This document shows positions 33,881 to 46,239 of a stretch of 64,000 bases of DNA, in pieces; the stretch's first letter is position 1, and every line of letters begins with the position of its first letter. The notes under the pieces are model-generated. The model was not told the origin of the DNA. It saw nothing but the letters and a program-made list of their open reading frames with translations, and searched no databases. Source of the DNA: Deroplatys truncata (Eukaryota; Arthropoda; Insecta; Mantodea; Mantidae); NCBI GenBank assembly GCA_030765065.1, contig CM060990.1, forward strand, positions 494,068,190-494,132,189. The letters run 5' to 3'. The position numbers and the translations under genes were made by a program.

Positions 33881-34779
33881 TTTGTATGTGATTATATCCT
33901 TGACTAGCAAAGTTGCATCTATCTTTATTACTTCAAAAATTGAATACTAACTTTGATTAAAATTAATTTAACCTGGATCTCAGCTTTATTATTACTTTGG
34001 AACATTTTATTCCTTTTTTGTTAGTTTTTGGCTTTTGTTCAGTGTTAAAAGTATTTTCATTGTTACATCGTTTTTTTGAATCGTAAGATATGTTGTGTAG
34101 TGTACAGTCATAGGCAAAATGTTTGTAACACCATTAAGTTTATGCAGAAACAATTGAAGGGTAAACGTGCAGAAGGGTCTGACTGCATCTTTAAAGAAAA
34201 TTGGTTTATTAATGCTATCTGTAGCATTTTCATAGGACTTTTAGTTGGTCTAAACTAAACTGGAATAAAGCTTCATTAACTGCAAAAAGTTAAAACTGAA
34301 AAAAGACAGACTGTACTTTGAAAGAAGGAGCTCATTACACATGTGAAAGAAAGAAAGGGCTCATTGCATTGATGGAAACATGTTTTTATTCTGCTGTGTG
34401 TGGTCTGTGCTGTATGCTGGTATACCTGATATGCAATGTTTAAAACGTGCATAGTTGAACTATTTTTTTTAGTCATATAATTATAGGATTTATTATCATC
34501 CTGTGTTAGTATAACTTTTATCTTAACTTAAGATGAAAGTGACTAGTGAATGTGAAGTTATTGAGAAGGCAATGGAACCTAAAAGGGGGGAAAAAAATCA
34601 TATGCCAATATTAGAAACATGCAAAAGAGGTTAAAGTTACAAAGCCACGAAATGGGTGATAATTGTATGTGTGTAGGATGAGCTGTTTCGAAAGGATTTC
34701 AGAACAGAACAAAACAGGTTGAAAACATAGGCTTTTATCTTGCTGGAATCTGTTAATGCAAAAATTCTTATCTTTCTGG
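33881..34779. other. No recognisable gene
   Basis: AT-rich non-coding DNA; short ORFs on both strands without recognisable similarity. Confidence 0.5.
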
Positions 34780-36392
34780 CTTAATATTGGTGCTGCAAGT
34801 CAAACGAAGGAAAAAAGCTGCCGATTGTCACTATGATGCTGTATACAAACACAGGGTTCCTGCTATGAATGGTGCAAAAGACATAGATGTCGAAAGGCTT
34901 TTATTGCAATTCATGGAATCTCAAAGAAAACAGTGGAAGTACTTGCGAGAAGCTTGAAATTTACAGGGTATTCACCAGAGGTAAACGGGGCAAACATGGT
35001 AATCAACCAAACAAACTAACTGCCGAGACAATCAGTATGGTTAGACAACATACAAATTCATTTAAAGGATGAAGCAGCCATTACAGTCTTCATGATTCAG
35101 CTAAGACCTACCTTCCTGAAGAGCTTAATGTAAAAAGGATGCATAGGATGTGTACGAAAAATTTCCAGAGCACAAAGTTTCATATGAAAGCTACCGTAAG
35201 ATATTTTGTTCTGACTAATATTTTGTTTGGGTATGCCAGGACAGACAACTGCAGTACAGTGTGTGATGAACACACACACAGCAAAGATTAAAGACATACA
35301 ATGTGAAATTAAGTTAACATCAGATGCAGAAGAAGTTAAAGATGGAAGCTGAAATAAGAAAACTGACCATAGAAAACAAAGTACACAAGAAAAAAGCAGA
35401 AATGTTTTATGACAAAAAAGGAAAGATAAACAAGAAAGCAAATCTAGTGATGGTAAAGAGGCCATAAGCATACAATATGTCAAGAATTTGTTTGTACCAA
35501 ATATATCCACAAATGATGTGTGCTATAGAAGGCAACTTTCAGTATACACATTCAATATTCATATCCTATCTTCATCACAAAGTGTGTTTTATTTATCTGC
35601 AGAAACTGAAGGGAAAAAAGGCAGTGATGATGTATGTACCCTTTTACACCATTTTGTCTACAACTTTTTTCGGCCCGAAGTAAAACACCGGGAAATATTT
35701 TGCGCCTCCTGCAGCAGCCAGCAAAAAAACTTCAGTTTTCTTAATTTTCTCTACAACCTGGTGAATGTGGTACTAAAAGCTATGTTTCCCATTCAAGGAC
35801 ATTCTTTTTTAGAATGTGACAAAAACTCTGGACTGATCAACGCTAAAGCTAAAACAGAAATGCCAAGCAACTGGGCCCATGTTTTGAGAGGTGCTTGTCA
35901 GAGACCTTCACCATTTCGTGTAGTTAAGGTTAGTCATGAAATCTTCCAAAATACACATTCCTTGGCAAAAAATATGCCAAAAGGTCAAGTTTTCCCACAA
36001 GGCCCATTAGAGAAGTGAATATCAACAGAGGATCCTACACTGCCTACAGAGAATCATACAATGGTGCTTGGGAACAAGCAGTGCTGTTCAAAAAGAAGTT
36101 TCAACAGGGACTCACGAGTGCAGCATGTCCTGAATTTCAGCTGTCGGACTATTCATATAACAGTGAGTAATTAAATTATCTAAGTACTTACATTATTTAC
36201 AATTTTTTATTAATTTTACTCTTAAAACAAAATTTTTATTGTTTCAGATTCCCTATCTATTTCAAATGCAAAGTTTGCTCATCTTCAAGATCTTACACAA
36301 TTCTGCAGTAGCGCACTGCTGAACATTATGCTCATCTTCATCATGAGTAGAACAATGAACTGTGATACAATAAGCTGTGATTCAGTCTGCTA
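34780..36392 (+). pseudogene. Transposase-like arthropod protein (DUF7869-like), copy 1, with intron
   Basis: Broken copy of a protein family common and multi-copy in arthropod genomes, which I associate (from memory) with the DUF7869 label; an RNase-H-like transposase role is suspected, not shown. Order seen: CRKAFIAIHGISKKTVEVLA (about 34875-34935), GKRGKHGNQPNKLTAETISM (34977-35040), YLPEELNVKRMHRM (about 35109-35150), FGYARTDNCSTVCDEHTHSK (35227-35290), then ORF 35488-36018 with CYRRQLSVYTFNIHILSSSQ, EIFCASCSSQQKNFSFLNFL and IQGHSFLECDKNSGLINAKA. The usual D-S-C-x-G-Q-N-K-N centre reads ASCSSQQKN, so the conserved Asp and Gly are gone. A consensus intron follows at 36163-36247 and the frame continues with NSLSISNAKFAHLQDLTQFC. 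Multiple frameshifts and stops upstream. Confidence 0.65.
36163..36247 (+). other. Retained 85-bp spliceosomal intron in copy 1
   Basis: Donor GTGAGTAA at 36163 and acceptor TTTATTGTTTCAG ending at 36247 after a T-rich tract. Joining the flanks keeps one frame (phase 1), passing from SDYSYN directly into SLSISNAKFAHLQ, which is the expected next block of the family. Confidence 0.65.
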
Positions 36393-37887
36393 AAATGCTA
36401 TTGAACTTGATAATATTTTGAAACTCAACATATGAAGAGTAGACTTTTCTTGCAATGAGCCTCTTATTTCATTATAATTGCTAAAAGCTCTGTTTACATT
36501 AGAATTTGAAGATTTGGTATTTTATGTACATTAATGTTTTACTTAGATCTTTAAGCTAATCATTTAAACAAAGAGTGTTAGTTACATTGAATTATATGCA
36601 AGAATTTTGGTTTCTTTAAAAATGTTCACCTGTAAAATTTGTAAAATGTTCATCAGTCCCTTCTGCACATGTACCTTCAATTGTCTGTAATGCGATATTC
36701 AACACTGGTAATATTGATATCTGTATCTATGGTGTATAAAAGGGTTATTAAAATTGTGTCACTTTTTTATTTTCTTGTAAATACAGATTTTGGGCATCCC
36801 AGTAAATTGTAAAATTACCCAAATTACCACTATCCACGATATGAAATACAAGACTTAGAAAAAAAAAAATGATGAAATGACTCACCTGTTCATGAAATGA
36901 GGAGAGAAATGCAGAAATATCAGCTGTATTCTTCATTGCCGCAATCCTTGCTTTATGCATTTGACATGATGCTGTGGCTGGTAACAGCCCTCATGCCCAT
37001 GATGGTTAAGGTGAACCTTTTTTTTTTTGCATAGGTTACAAAAAGCTGTTTTTGAGTCATTATGCACTTATTGCAATGAAGGCTGAAACGCTGGATACAT
37101 CGACGGTAATAACCACACCAGATTAAATTTTGAAACATTCATAATACACAGTGCGCACTAATAAGATCTGTCAAAACCTGCCCATTAAAACAGGAACAAT
37201 GAAGAAGAGTGTTCAATCAACAAAAATGTGGCAACGTACATTGTAGTCTACATTCCAAACAATGACGTACTTCACATTATTGAGGCCAACTTCAGTTATT
37301 AAAAATAATTAAGCAGCACTACAAGTGGGTTTGGCAGTCAGCTATAAGTAGTTTCACATACACTTCAACCAATCAGGGACCAGCATTTCCTCTCAAAGCA
37401 CAAACTAGCAACAATATCCCAAATTGAAAAACTGGAAAATATCCAGCACCATGCTGTGACTGTGTGTTGCACCATTTTAATGTTGTTTGTAGATGTATGC
37501 CCTCTTTTCTTCTGGTTAATCGGATGACATCATCATATGTTAATCATTTCCTTTTGTGTTTCACTTGAGTTTTTGAGTTGTGTGATTTGCCCTGACAGGC
37601 AAAGTGCAAAACTAACTGCACTGTCTGATGTTTTGTCAAGATGATGCTGATGAGCCATGTACAGACCGAACCAAAATTATAGGTGCCAGATGTCATCTCT
37701 TTCTCCCTCCCTCTCCCTCTCTCAATGAACAATTATGGCCACTGTCTTCCTTTCAAACTGTGTTAAAAACATGTATCTGATAATAGAAACCATCTAACAC
37801 TGCATTTTTAATGCAGTATAGATAATTTCATTTCTGTAGTGTTTTCTAGTTTCTGTCAGGATTGCTACATTTATGAGCATGCAAGAA
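36393..37887. other. No recognisable gene
   Basis: AT-rich non-coding DNA. Minus-strand ORFs at 36748-36960, 36953-37138 and 37544-37732 are 60-70 codons with no recognisable domain. Confidence 0.5.
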
Positions 37888-38192
37888 TGACTGCCGCTGT
37901 GGCCAAGTGGTCAGTGCTCTGACTTTTTAACTCAGAAGTCCCAGGTTAGATATCTGGCTATGGCAGGGAAATGTTTCTTTAATTAGTTATTTCCCTACCC
38001 TCTGCAGAGTCTGGAGGCATGCATGTGGGAGTGAACATGTGTTTCTAGTTAGAACCGATCAAAACACAACATTGAAGAACCTACAGTCAGCAAATTGTTT
38101 CTCAAGTCAAAGCTCCATGACCACAGAAGTTAAAAGGGGAGCTATACATATGGAAGGAGGAAAGAAAGAAAAAGAAAAAAAGAAAAACAACT
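37888..38192 (+). repeat. tRNA-derived SINE (family C) with A-rich tail
   Basis: Head: CTGCCGCTGTGGCCAAGTGG at 37891-37910 (A box) and CCAGGTTAGATATCTGG at 37941-37957 (degenerate B box). A body of about 200 bases follows and ends in a purine tail (GGAAAGAAAGAAAAAG...) at about 38156-38190. The GCCGTGGCCAAGTGGT head is shared with the sequence at 62682. The body includes a short perfect stem (AGGGAAAT/ATTTCCCT). Confidence 0.65.
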
Positions 38193-39612
38193 GGCCAAAA
38201 TCATGCCCAAGTATCATTACTGCATATCCATTATACTTGTGGCTTTATTAAACACAAATTCTTGCAAATTTTGTGGCTTAACCATTCATTTTTATTGTAT
38301 ACCTGCTCTAAGAAACAATCCTCTCACTAGGAACCCAAGTGCATGCAATTCCAGATCTCTATACAAGAGCATAATATATGCACATAGCACCTAATTTTTC
38401 TCACTTACTCTGTCTGGTTTGCAACCATAGGGCATCAATAAGATGAGTGTTTGATTAAGAGTAGTTGAGAGCACTAATTCTTCAGTTTTTAGCAAATGGA
38501 TGGCACCAAATAAACTGATGTACAGCACCAGTGGCAAAGCAATCAAATCTTGAAGCAAGAAAAGATGAATGGAAGAATAAGTGAACTAATTAACTCCTTA
38601 TATGTGAAACAATGTCTCTTCTATGAGCATTATTTACTGAACTAGTTCACTGTTAAATACTGGTCTACTCTGTCCTCCCATTTCTCTGTAAAGTAGCAAC
38701 CTAGTTGAAAACAATGACAGCTACAACAATCACATTTATAACTTATAATAAGTAAAACAAGTGAATTTTTTCAGCTCTTACATAAGTTTATTTTGAGCTT
38801 ACCTGACTGTGCAAAGATATGATCTGAAAATATTTGGTTCCAAAGGAGGAAAAACAAAACCAGCTCCATGACTCTGCTCCCCTTGCTTCTTGTGTTTACT
38901 TTTCATTTCAAGATTCAAATGCAATTTTGGCAATTTCCAGCAACCCACTTTTGTGGTTCTGCTGCTTCTGGACTGATCCTTCTAAGCATAACCACTAACT
39001 GCAACACACAAACACCAGTAATAGTCACTATCTCTTAAGTGAAAGAGTATAATATACCAGAATAACTGCTGCTTAACAGCTGTACAGCCATCATAACAGT
39101 TTGTTGAATACTGGGAGGATTGGGTCATCATTTTGATGGATATCATGTTTTATAATAAATTTCTTGGGAATCATTAATTATAAAATTTGTATGTTCCTTG
39201 AACTTCACTAAATCACTGTTAAGTACACATCTGCTACCATTTAGCAGCTTTCTGAAAAGTAGCCAATTCCTACTGCAAGCACAGCTGTCATAATGATATG
39301 GGTAGGCTTTTAATGCATGTCCAACTAAAATACTAATAACTAATGTTGTGCTTACCTAGCTGGTGGTTTAGGGATTCCTGCCAGACCCTATTTCAACAAC
39401 AGAAGTTATGCCCAAAGTTTTGTCATACAAATAAGCTTTCCTCCATCCCTCTAATCTTCAGAACATAAAGCTGCAGTCAATTCATATACAAGCCGGCAGA
39501 GGAATTAGCTACAACAGTAATATGCTGAATGGGATAAGCTGCGCTTTCCAGCAGAATACCACAATATAGTAACATTCAAGACTTGCAAACTGTAGAATGC
39601 AAAAATTAAATT
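38193..39612. other. No recognisable gene
   Basis: AT-rich non-coding DNA; no ORF above 63 codons and no clear repeat. Confidence 0.5.
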
Positions 39613-39822
39613 GAGCTTTTTATTTATGGATGTTCTGTAACTGCTGTGGTCCTTAGCGTTCCATTCTATATTGGGTGTGAAATACCGGTAATTTTGCTCG
39701 AGGCTCTTTTACGTGCCATAAATCTACGACACAGGACCATTGGCTTTACTTCCCTTCCGAACGAAGCCATGGTAAGGATTTTTACACCCAAAAAAATCCA
39801 TCGCCCTCTGCTGGGTTTTGTA
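39613..39822 (-). repeat. SINE family A, second copy, minus strand, head-truncated
   Basis: The reverse complement matches the body of the plus-strand SINE at 13358-13648 almost end to end, from ATAAATAAAA...CTC through GGACGCTAAGGACC-like, CAAAATTACCGG and GTAAAGCC words to GGCGATGGATTTTTT. It breaks off inside the tRNA-like head, just before the B box. By eye, identity over the aligned body is roughly 85-90 percent. It lacks about 21 bases present in the other copy. Confidence 0.88.
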
Positions 39823-40520
39823 GGATGCAAAGATAACAGTGGAGCTATATATATATTAATAGCCTAAAGCACTCTAAATATGTTTCAGACTATATTTACG
39901 CAACAGTGAATTCATTAGTATAAAAAATCATAATGCAGTTAGGGTTTTTGGGTGGACATAAAAAATTTGTAAAGCTTATGAATTATATTCAATTTCACTT
40001 CTTAATTTGTTACAAATATTCTGGTTTCTTTATGTTTAAGGGTGTTTAAAAATGGTTTTATTTTTTTAAGGTTTGTGTTGACATAAAAAACAAAAAGATG
40101 GTGGTGTGTGTTTTTATTCATGGGCTCTAGTTCTTAAGCACCAAAGTCATCATTACAATGAGGTCTTATACAAAGATGATATATTCAAATCCTGGTAAAC
40201 AGAAATATATGGATTTATTTAAAGGTGAGTCGGAATTGTTACACTAACATCACTTAAGTTTACTCACTTAACATGTTTCGGGAAACCGTTGTTCCCATCC
40301 TCAGAAGGTTAATTCGACTGGCCCGATTCAATACACATCACTGTTTCTAGCTTCTTTTCATTACAATATCAGAGAAATATATGGGTTTATAATATTTTTG
40401 AAATTGTTTGTGCTTTAATATACTAACTTCTTAACAAGAGTTGTTGGCACACCTTATTCAAATGTAACCATTGTGAGTGTCCCTGCATTAGTTGCTCTCA
40501 ATCCTCTCCTCCTATCACCG
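39823..40520. other. No recognisable gene
   Basis: AT-rich non-coding DNA. AACATGTTTCGGGAAACCGTTGT-like words near 40268-40292 form a small imperfect palindrome. Confidence 0.45.
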
Positions 40521-41999
40521 ACGATCAAACTGTACTTCGAGAAAGACCTCTTTGAGTCTGCATTTTACAAGGAAACCAAATACTTCTAACGGTAACTGCA
40601 GCATATTCCTTGTGCAATAACTTTAGTCCATTTAGAATACCTATCACATCTACTGCAACACAGTCTTTACTTTTGAGCTCCTCCTTAAATGCATCCAGGA
40701 AAATTGCTTGGCCCTCTACGAGCTGTACCTCCTTTAGGAATAGCATTATCTTTCTGTATAATGATCAACTGTCTCAGATCTGCTTTCTGCAGCATTACAA
40801 AGGTCAAAAGGATTGTTGAATCAATCCTTTTGATTATAGATTCCACAATTTTCCTGGTTGGATCCAGGACTTTGTATTTTCTTAGTGTTACCAGAACTGT
40901 ATGTGAAGCACCAATTAATGTAGCTTGTTTTGATGGCTTCAGTTGTTGCAGAAGCTGCTGAAGCTCATATAGAATTCATTGATTAAAGGTGCCATTCACT
41001 TGAAAATTTCTCTTTCACTTCAATGTCAATGAGTTTCCCTGAGAGAACATGGATTGTTGGATATGATGATCCTTCCAGGAATGTAATAAGATCTGTCAGA
41101 GGATGAAAGTTCAGCAACCAACACGGCTCCAATTTCACTGAACTGTTGCAGTAGAAACATTTTTGAAAAAGTTAACTCCAGATTGCTATCACCAAGTGAC
41201 ACGAAAAATTCAATATTTTCAGATATGGACCAGGAGTCAACATATTTTACTAGCATGGGGAATAAAGCAATCATACCTTGCTCATCTCAAACTTGATATT
41301 TCAACCTCAAGAATTCAAGGTATTTGTTCTTCCTCTTTCTGGTTTTAGGAAGCTATTCTTAATTTTAACAACAGTATTCAGATTATCTGGTTCATTTTTG
41401 GAGACAATACCAATGTTTTTCAACTTGTGTGTCAACATTGCACATAACCAAAATTTTCCATCAGTCCCTTACAGCTTTGAGCACATTTTGTCATATACGG
41501 AGGGTTGACCCACTTAAGCTTGGAAGATTTTGGATCACCCTCCCACTCCATCACTGTTCAAATTGCTTATGATTACTATTGCATCAGCCCCCTGCGTGTG
41601 CCAGCTGTCTGCTGGGCCAGTCTGAGGCAAAGTTTACTTGTAATGGCTTCAACAATCGCTGACTTGTGGCAGGGGTACATTTTTGGGCTTTCCAATGCCG
41701 GTTACAGCCTTTCAATGCTAGTGGAAGGGCGCAAACAAAAATGTCTTAGGTCTCTTTTAAATAACTGTTTATATCAGCACATATCCGAGTTCTTACATCT
41801 TGAAACAATGTTTAATTTCACTATCACTTACGTAGAGGAAGTATTGCACTCTACGCAAAAATTCGATACCGAGATTTCATCAGAGATACACATTTTGAGA
41901 GTGCCTGAATTAAAAAGAAACATCTTTAGCAAATGTGTGTGTGTGAACAGCATAATTAAAAAACAAACTAGTTCAAACTTAGTATCCTCCAAAATGTAA
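40521..41999 (-). pseudogene. Degenerate coding-like remnants, unrecognised
   Basis: Minus-strand ORFs at 41026-41274 (with FFVSLGDSNLELTFSKMFLL and YYIPGRIIISN) and 40525-40746 (DVIGILNGLKLLHKEYAAV), together with out-of-frame coding-like sequence between them and up to about 41500 (LKWVNPPYMTKCAQSCKGLM), look like one decayed protein read right to left. I do not recognise the family. On the plus strand a 164-codon ORF (41505-41999) overlaps its right end. It has no recognisable domain, and chance ORFs of that size are possible in this AT-rich DNA. Confidence 0.3.
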
Positions 42000-43375
42000 T
42001 AAGATTTTCAAGAAAATTCCTCTACCCCAAAACTATCCCTTTTCTCAAAAATGGCTCCAACAATTTTGATTAAAATTCGCTATTGTTTAAGATATTTGCA
42101 TGGCAAATATAATTAGGTATATCTCGAATTTTCTGGGAATAGCCAGTGAAGTGCTCTTCATTCTGAATGACTTTTATGTAACGCTAAACTGTAAGAGATT
42201 CTACTACAAGAATCCTACTACGCAGCTGTGTCTGAACAGCAAACTCAGAAAGGCAAAGTCGTTAAATAACAAGTTTGGTATTTAAGTTCAGCACCTTCCA
42301 AACATATGTCAGGAAGATTTTCAAGAAAGTTCCCCCCCAACACGACATGTTTAAAATGTTTTCATGTCAAATGCATATATTGCATTTCCTGGGAATATAC
42401 TCTGAAGTCCTCTTATTTCTCAATAACTTTTACACAATTGGTAAACCATAAGATAGGCAAATCTATCTACAAAAAAATCTTACTACAAAAAGAAAATTGT
42501 TCTGGTTAAGCACACAATTTATGTCAAAGCATTTCGTTTTTACTTTCTTTTTTTAACTTAATCATTCCTGAGATATTCCTTGTTATTGGTTTAAATTTTC
42601 AAATAACTACTTATAATTCTCTCAAATGGGAAGTCGGTATTCGAAATTTTCTCGTGGTCATCATGCAAAGAGCATCGAATTTCAAAGCCCTCATATAGTC
42701 AGGCGCTCTTTAAAAAGCTGACTCTCTTTACCTACTGTATCGTATAACAAAATTGTAAATGTAAATTGAACGTTTATCTGGATTAGCAAGAAGAAGCTGG
42801 AATAATAAGCTCTTGTAAGTATAGTTTGTAGAAGAATGATTAGAGAAAGCCATGTGAATGTAGAACATCAGGATATTTTTTTCTTTTTTCCGCGATCATC
42901 TGAAAAGAACGGAATTTCAAATCCATCAAATAGCGACCCACATTTAAAATATTGGACCATCCCTTTAGTTTACTGCATTCTTCTATTCCTAGAATGATAG
43001 TTTATCTCCATTAACAAAAAGTAGCTACCAAGAATAAGGTTTTGTAAGAATTGTTTGTAAGAGTGATAGAAAAAGTTGTGTGATTTTTATTTTCCTCTCT
43101 GGAACCATGATCATGAACTCCACCAACGTATTAAAATGCAGTTGAGCAAGCTGAGGTACCTCAAGAAATAGCAAGCAAAAGCTTACTAAAGGCGAGCAGG
43201 ACTTGTTTTTATTTATACCATGTCGCAAGCAATAGCTCAGCGATCAAGGTCAGCAAGCTTTTGCTCGCGAGGAGGTTGAGCAGAAAAGTTTTATTTATAT
43301 GAAACTGAGCAAATGCTTGGAATTAGTGAGAAATGAGCTAATGCTTGCTTTTATCTATACCACCCACTGGAATAT
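42000..43375. repeat. Cluster of diverged tandem repeats (three kinds)
   Basis: Unit 1: about 42008-42225 and 42315-42495 share AAGATTTTCAAGAAAnTTCC, a TTTCTGGGAATA-like word, and ACTACAAnAATC..., offset about 310 bases. Unit 2: about 42630-42860 and 42885-43085 share GGAATTTCAAA-like, TTTACTGCAT/TTTACCTACTGTAT, GTTTATCT, and TTGTAAG...GTTTGTA words, offset about 240 bases. Unit 3: three copies of a roughly 75-base motif at about 43142-43372, each with GAGCAA(G)C...GCTT and TTTTATnTATA. No coding signal. The cluster ends where the transposase remnant at 43.4 kb begins, so it may be that element's 5' subterminal region. Confidence 0.6.
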
Positions 43376-44240
43376 CCAAAGGGACCATCTATCAGATAAT
43401 ACACAACAATTTGGGTTTAGAGCGGCAACATAAAGCAGGACACGCCTTCAAGGAGTGACACATGAGAGAGCGCTTCACCAACGCAAGAAAACTCTATGAA
43501 CACCACCTGGCAGGTGAAAAGTGGCAATGGGTGGTTTCTTTAGATGAAGCATGGGTTTATCTAGGTGACACAAATAAAACCCGGGTCATTTATTACCATC
43601 AAGTGGGCCAAAAAGGGTGCTCCAACTTTATTCGGGAGAACAAGGAAAAGTTTTCCAAGGGATTCATGGTGGTTGCAGGTTATTGCTGTCGGGGGAAACT
43701 CGCATTCACAGAGTTGCCAACAATGTAAAAATTAATGCAGGCTACTATCAAAGGAATGTTATGGACCGAATTTTTGATGAAGAGATTTGTCGGTAGTATG
43801 ATGAGGATGCCCCAAATGTTTGTATCCACATGGATAAAGCATCCAGTCACACCTCTCAGTCTTCCCAACATTACTACCACTGGAAAGCTTTGGAAACGGG
43901 TGTCAATGTGATACCATTTAAAAGGATCCCTGTGAAGTCAGCAGATGCCTCACCAATGGAGGAGTTTTTGTATCTGTCCTATAATACTACCCAGTTTTTG
44001 TGGGTCTCTTTTTTTATGATTAAACCATCATGTTCTCTGTGGAAATATATGGTAAGTGAGGTCCAACTGTGTTTTAGGCAAGGAGTATCACCTCGCGGAT
44101 TTGGTCTGCTGAAATAGCGCCTTGCTTCTCGGCATCCCACCACAATTGAAGAATTCTGGAAAGTCTGCCAGGAGCAGTGGGCTACATCCCCCTTCCTGTT
44201 CTTAGACGCAGCCCTTTTCAATGGAAATTGAGCTGCAGAG
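43376..44240 (+). pseudogene. Mariner/Tc1-superfamily transposase remnant
   Basis: DDE transposase core. The ORF 43462-43728 has WVVSLDEAWVYLGDTNKTRV (first catalytic Asp) and KFSKGFMVVAGYCCRGKLAF. After frame changes VKINAGYYQRNVMDRIFDEE follows, then CIHMDKASSHTSQSSQHYYH at about 43823-43880 (second Asp) and VIPFKRIPVKSADASPMEEF (third Asp) near 43910-43968. GFGLLK and RLASRHPTTIEEFWKVCQEQ then resume only after about 130 foreign bases (about 43968-44097), in the frame closing at about 44230. The N-terminal DNA-binding region is largely missing. At least three frameshifts. Distinct from the mariners at 49 kb and 63 kb. Confidence 0.75.
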
Positions 44241-44931
44241 CCATAGTTAAACCCCGTGGAAATCACATTGAATACAATAGGTGATGGCAAAAGGGAATCT
44301 CGCCATGAAAAAACATAAGCAAAATCATCCAAGCTTAAGTGTGGCAACCCTCCGTACCTTGCAGAATCTGTAACTACAGCAACAACACACACTCTCTGAA
44401 TGTTACAGTTCTGCAAGATATCTAGAACAGTATTGGCACAGTTTGAGCAACGGCTGCATTAAGAACTGAAGCTCCAAGATGTGTATTTGCTATCTGTGGG
44501 GATAGGTGACCTCGCTAGAATATTCAAAATACAATTTCTATTTTTGTCAGCAGAATCATCCCCAAAGATGAAAATGTCATTGTCCTTGAGACATCTTATT
44601 TATTCCCACTTCTTTTCTCCTACTTATGGGATGTAATGTTGTCTAATTTGATTAGCTACTGGCAAATCACAGCTACCATTCACATATTTACTCATCCGAT
44701 TCCTAACCTCTGTCTGATAATTTTCCTGCAAGAATGTTTGCATTTATAAAAACCTCCACTGTATCAATTATAAATTCTTCTTTCAAACCTTTAACTGTTT
44801 TTGCATTTTAAAATTGACATAACAATATGCCAGCAGAAACCATTAACTTTTCTGACTTAAATTCTGCAGCTTGATCGGCACAACTATCATGTTGTTTTGT
44901 TTTGGCATGACAATTCTTGCAATCAAAATTC

Positions 44932-44980
<49 letters not shown>

Positions 44981-46239
44981 AGAGAATACTCACTCTCTTT
45001 TACTTTTGTTTACTAAACACTGGCAGGTTGCATGATTTACAGCAGTGCTAACGTGCAACCTGCACTCACCCTCTTATGTGTATCCTCCCAACTATAACGT
45101 ACATTAAAGCTTCTATTCAAAGCAACAGATGCCAACATAATAAAGCTAACTCACATAACTGCAAATCTCCTAAATATGCATTTCTAGCCAGTATTGCCAC
45201 CACAAATTATTGAAGAGTTGGCAAAAGGTGGTGATAAAACTGCTAAATTTCTTATTATCAATGGGGGGGGTGTTCGTTTTTGGTGTACATCACCAAGTAT
45301 TAAATTGATGGAGAAAATCATGCACAAGACACAATAATTTTAAACCTGTTAACATTTCATGAAAAGCATATTTTGCATCCTTCCTTAATATGGTTTTATT
45401 TCACAATATAAGTTCATGCCTGAAGACTTCTAATGCCTAAATATGCAAACATATTGTGGGGAAATGTAATTAATATCACTTTTGCTTTATTCATAGTCAA
45501 CATAACAAACACCTTTATTTATTAATAAAATTCTGGTGGCAAACTGTAACTTCACTCTTTCAAGGTAATTATCTGTGTTGTCACTAGAATTTTATTAAAA
45601 TTTTAACTACTTCAATGTGTTCCCCATTAATTATATTAAAATCTCTATTTATGTTATTTATTCCATTAAACCAATTAAGATACTAAACTAAATCATAACA
45701 AAATTAAGGATACAGTTGTATTACATAATAAAAGTTCATGTACTGCTGAATGTACAGAAAAACAGCATGGTGTATATCTCTCATTTCCTTAGTATTTAAA
45801 TATAAAGCAAATAGAACTGCACCTATCAAGATGATTTTTTAGTACACCTAGTAAAATGATTGATTGGTCCTTTGAAGTAGTAATCCCCACTCCTTCCAGA
45901 TAGGATGATAATATGGCACTATAAAACCTCTCTTTAACATGTGCATTCTTGCCCAAACCATCACTCTTACACACATACCTACTCAGAGGATTTTCCCTTC
46001 ATCTGAAATACAGAGTGATTCTAACTAAAAAATAACACTGATTCCAAGTTTTCTCAGGCTTCCAGCCAGGTGAAGATATGGTGTAATACCAACCTTATGG
46101 ACATGTTCATCATTTCCCTCTACAGGGTTAAGTGACATTGAGATGCAGGAAAGTAGAAGGTGGCAGATGCATTGCTGAACACTGATTAGTCCACTTGTAT
46201 GTTGAAGCAATGGAGGCTATATCTGAAGCAGGGTGTTGT
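44241..46239. other. No recognisable gene; (AG)n microsatellite
   Basis: Non-coding DNA. An (AG)n run with a G8 end lies at about 44931-44986, and a G8 run at 45266-45273. A minus-strand 145-codon ORF at 43979-44416 is largely antisense to the transposase remnant. Confidence 0.5.

Noticed and set aside
35097..35510. 137-codon minus-strand ORF
   Set aside because: Antisense to the DUF7869-like copy; Leu/Ser/Phe-rich shadow.
41505..41999. 164-codon plus-strand ORF as a host gene
   Set aside because: No recognisable domain or splice structure; length is compatible with chance in this many AT-rich frames, so it is noted only inside a low-confidence entry.
44931..44986. Polypurine tract of an LTR element
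   Set aside because: It is a plain (AG)n microsatellite with no LTR following.
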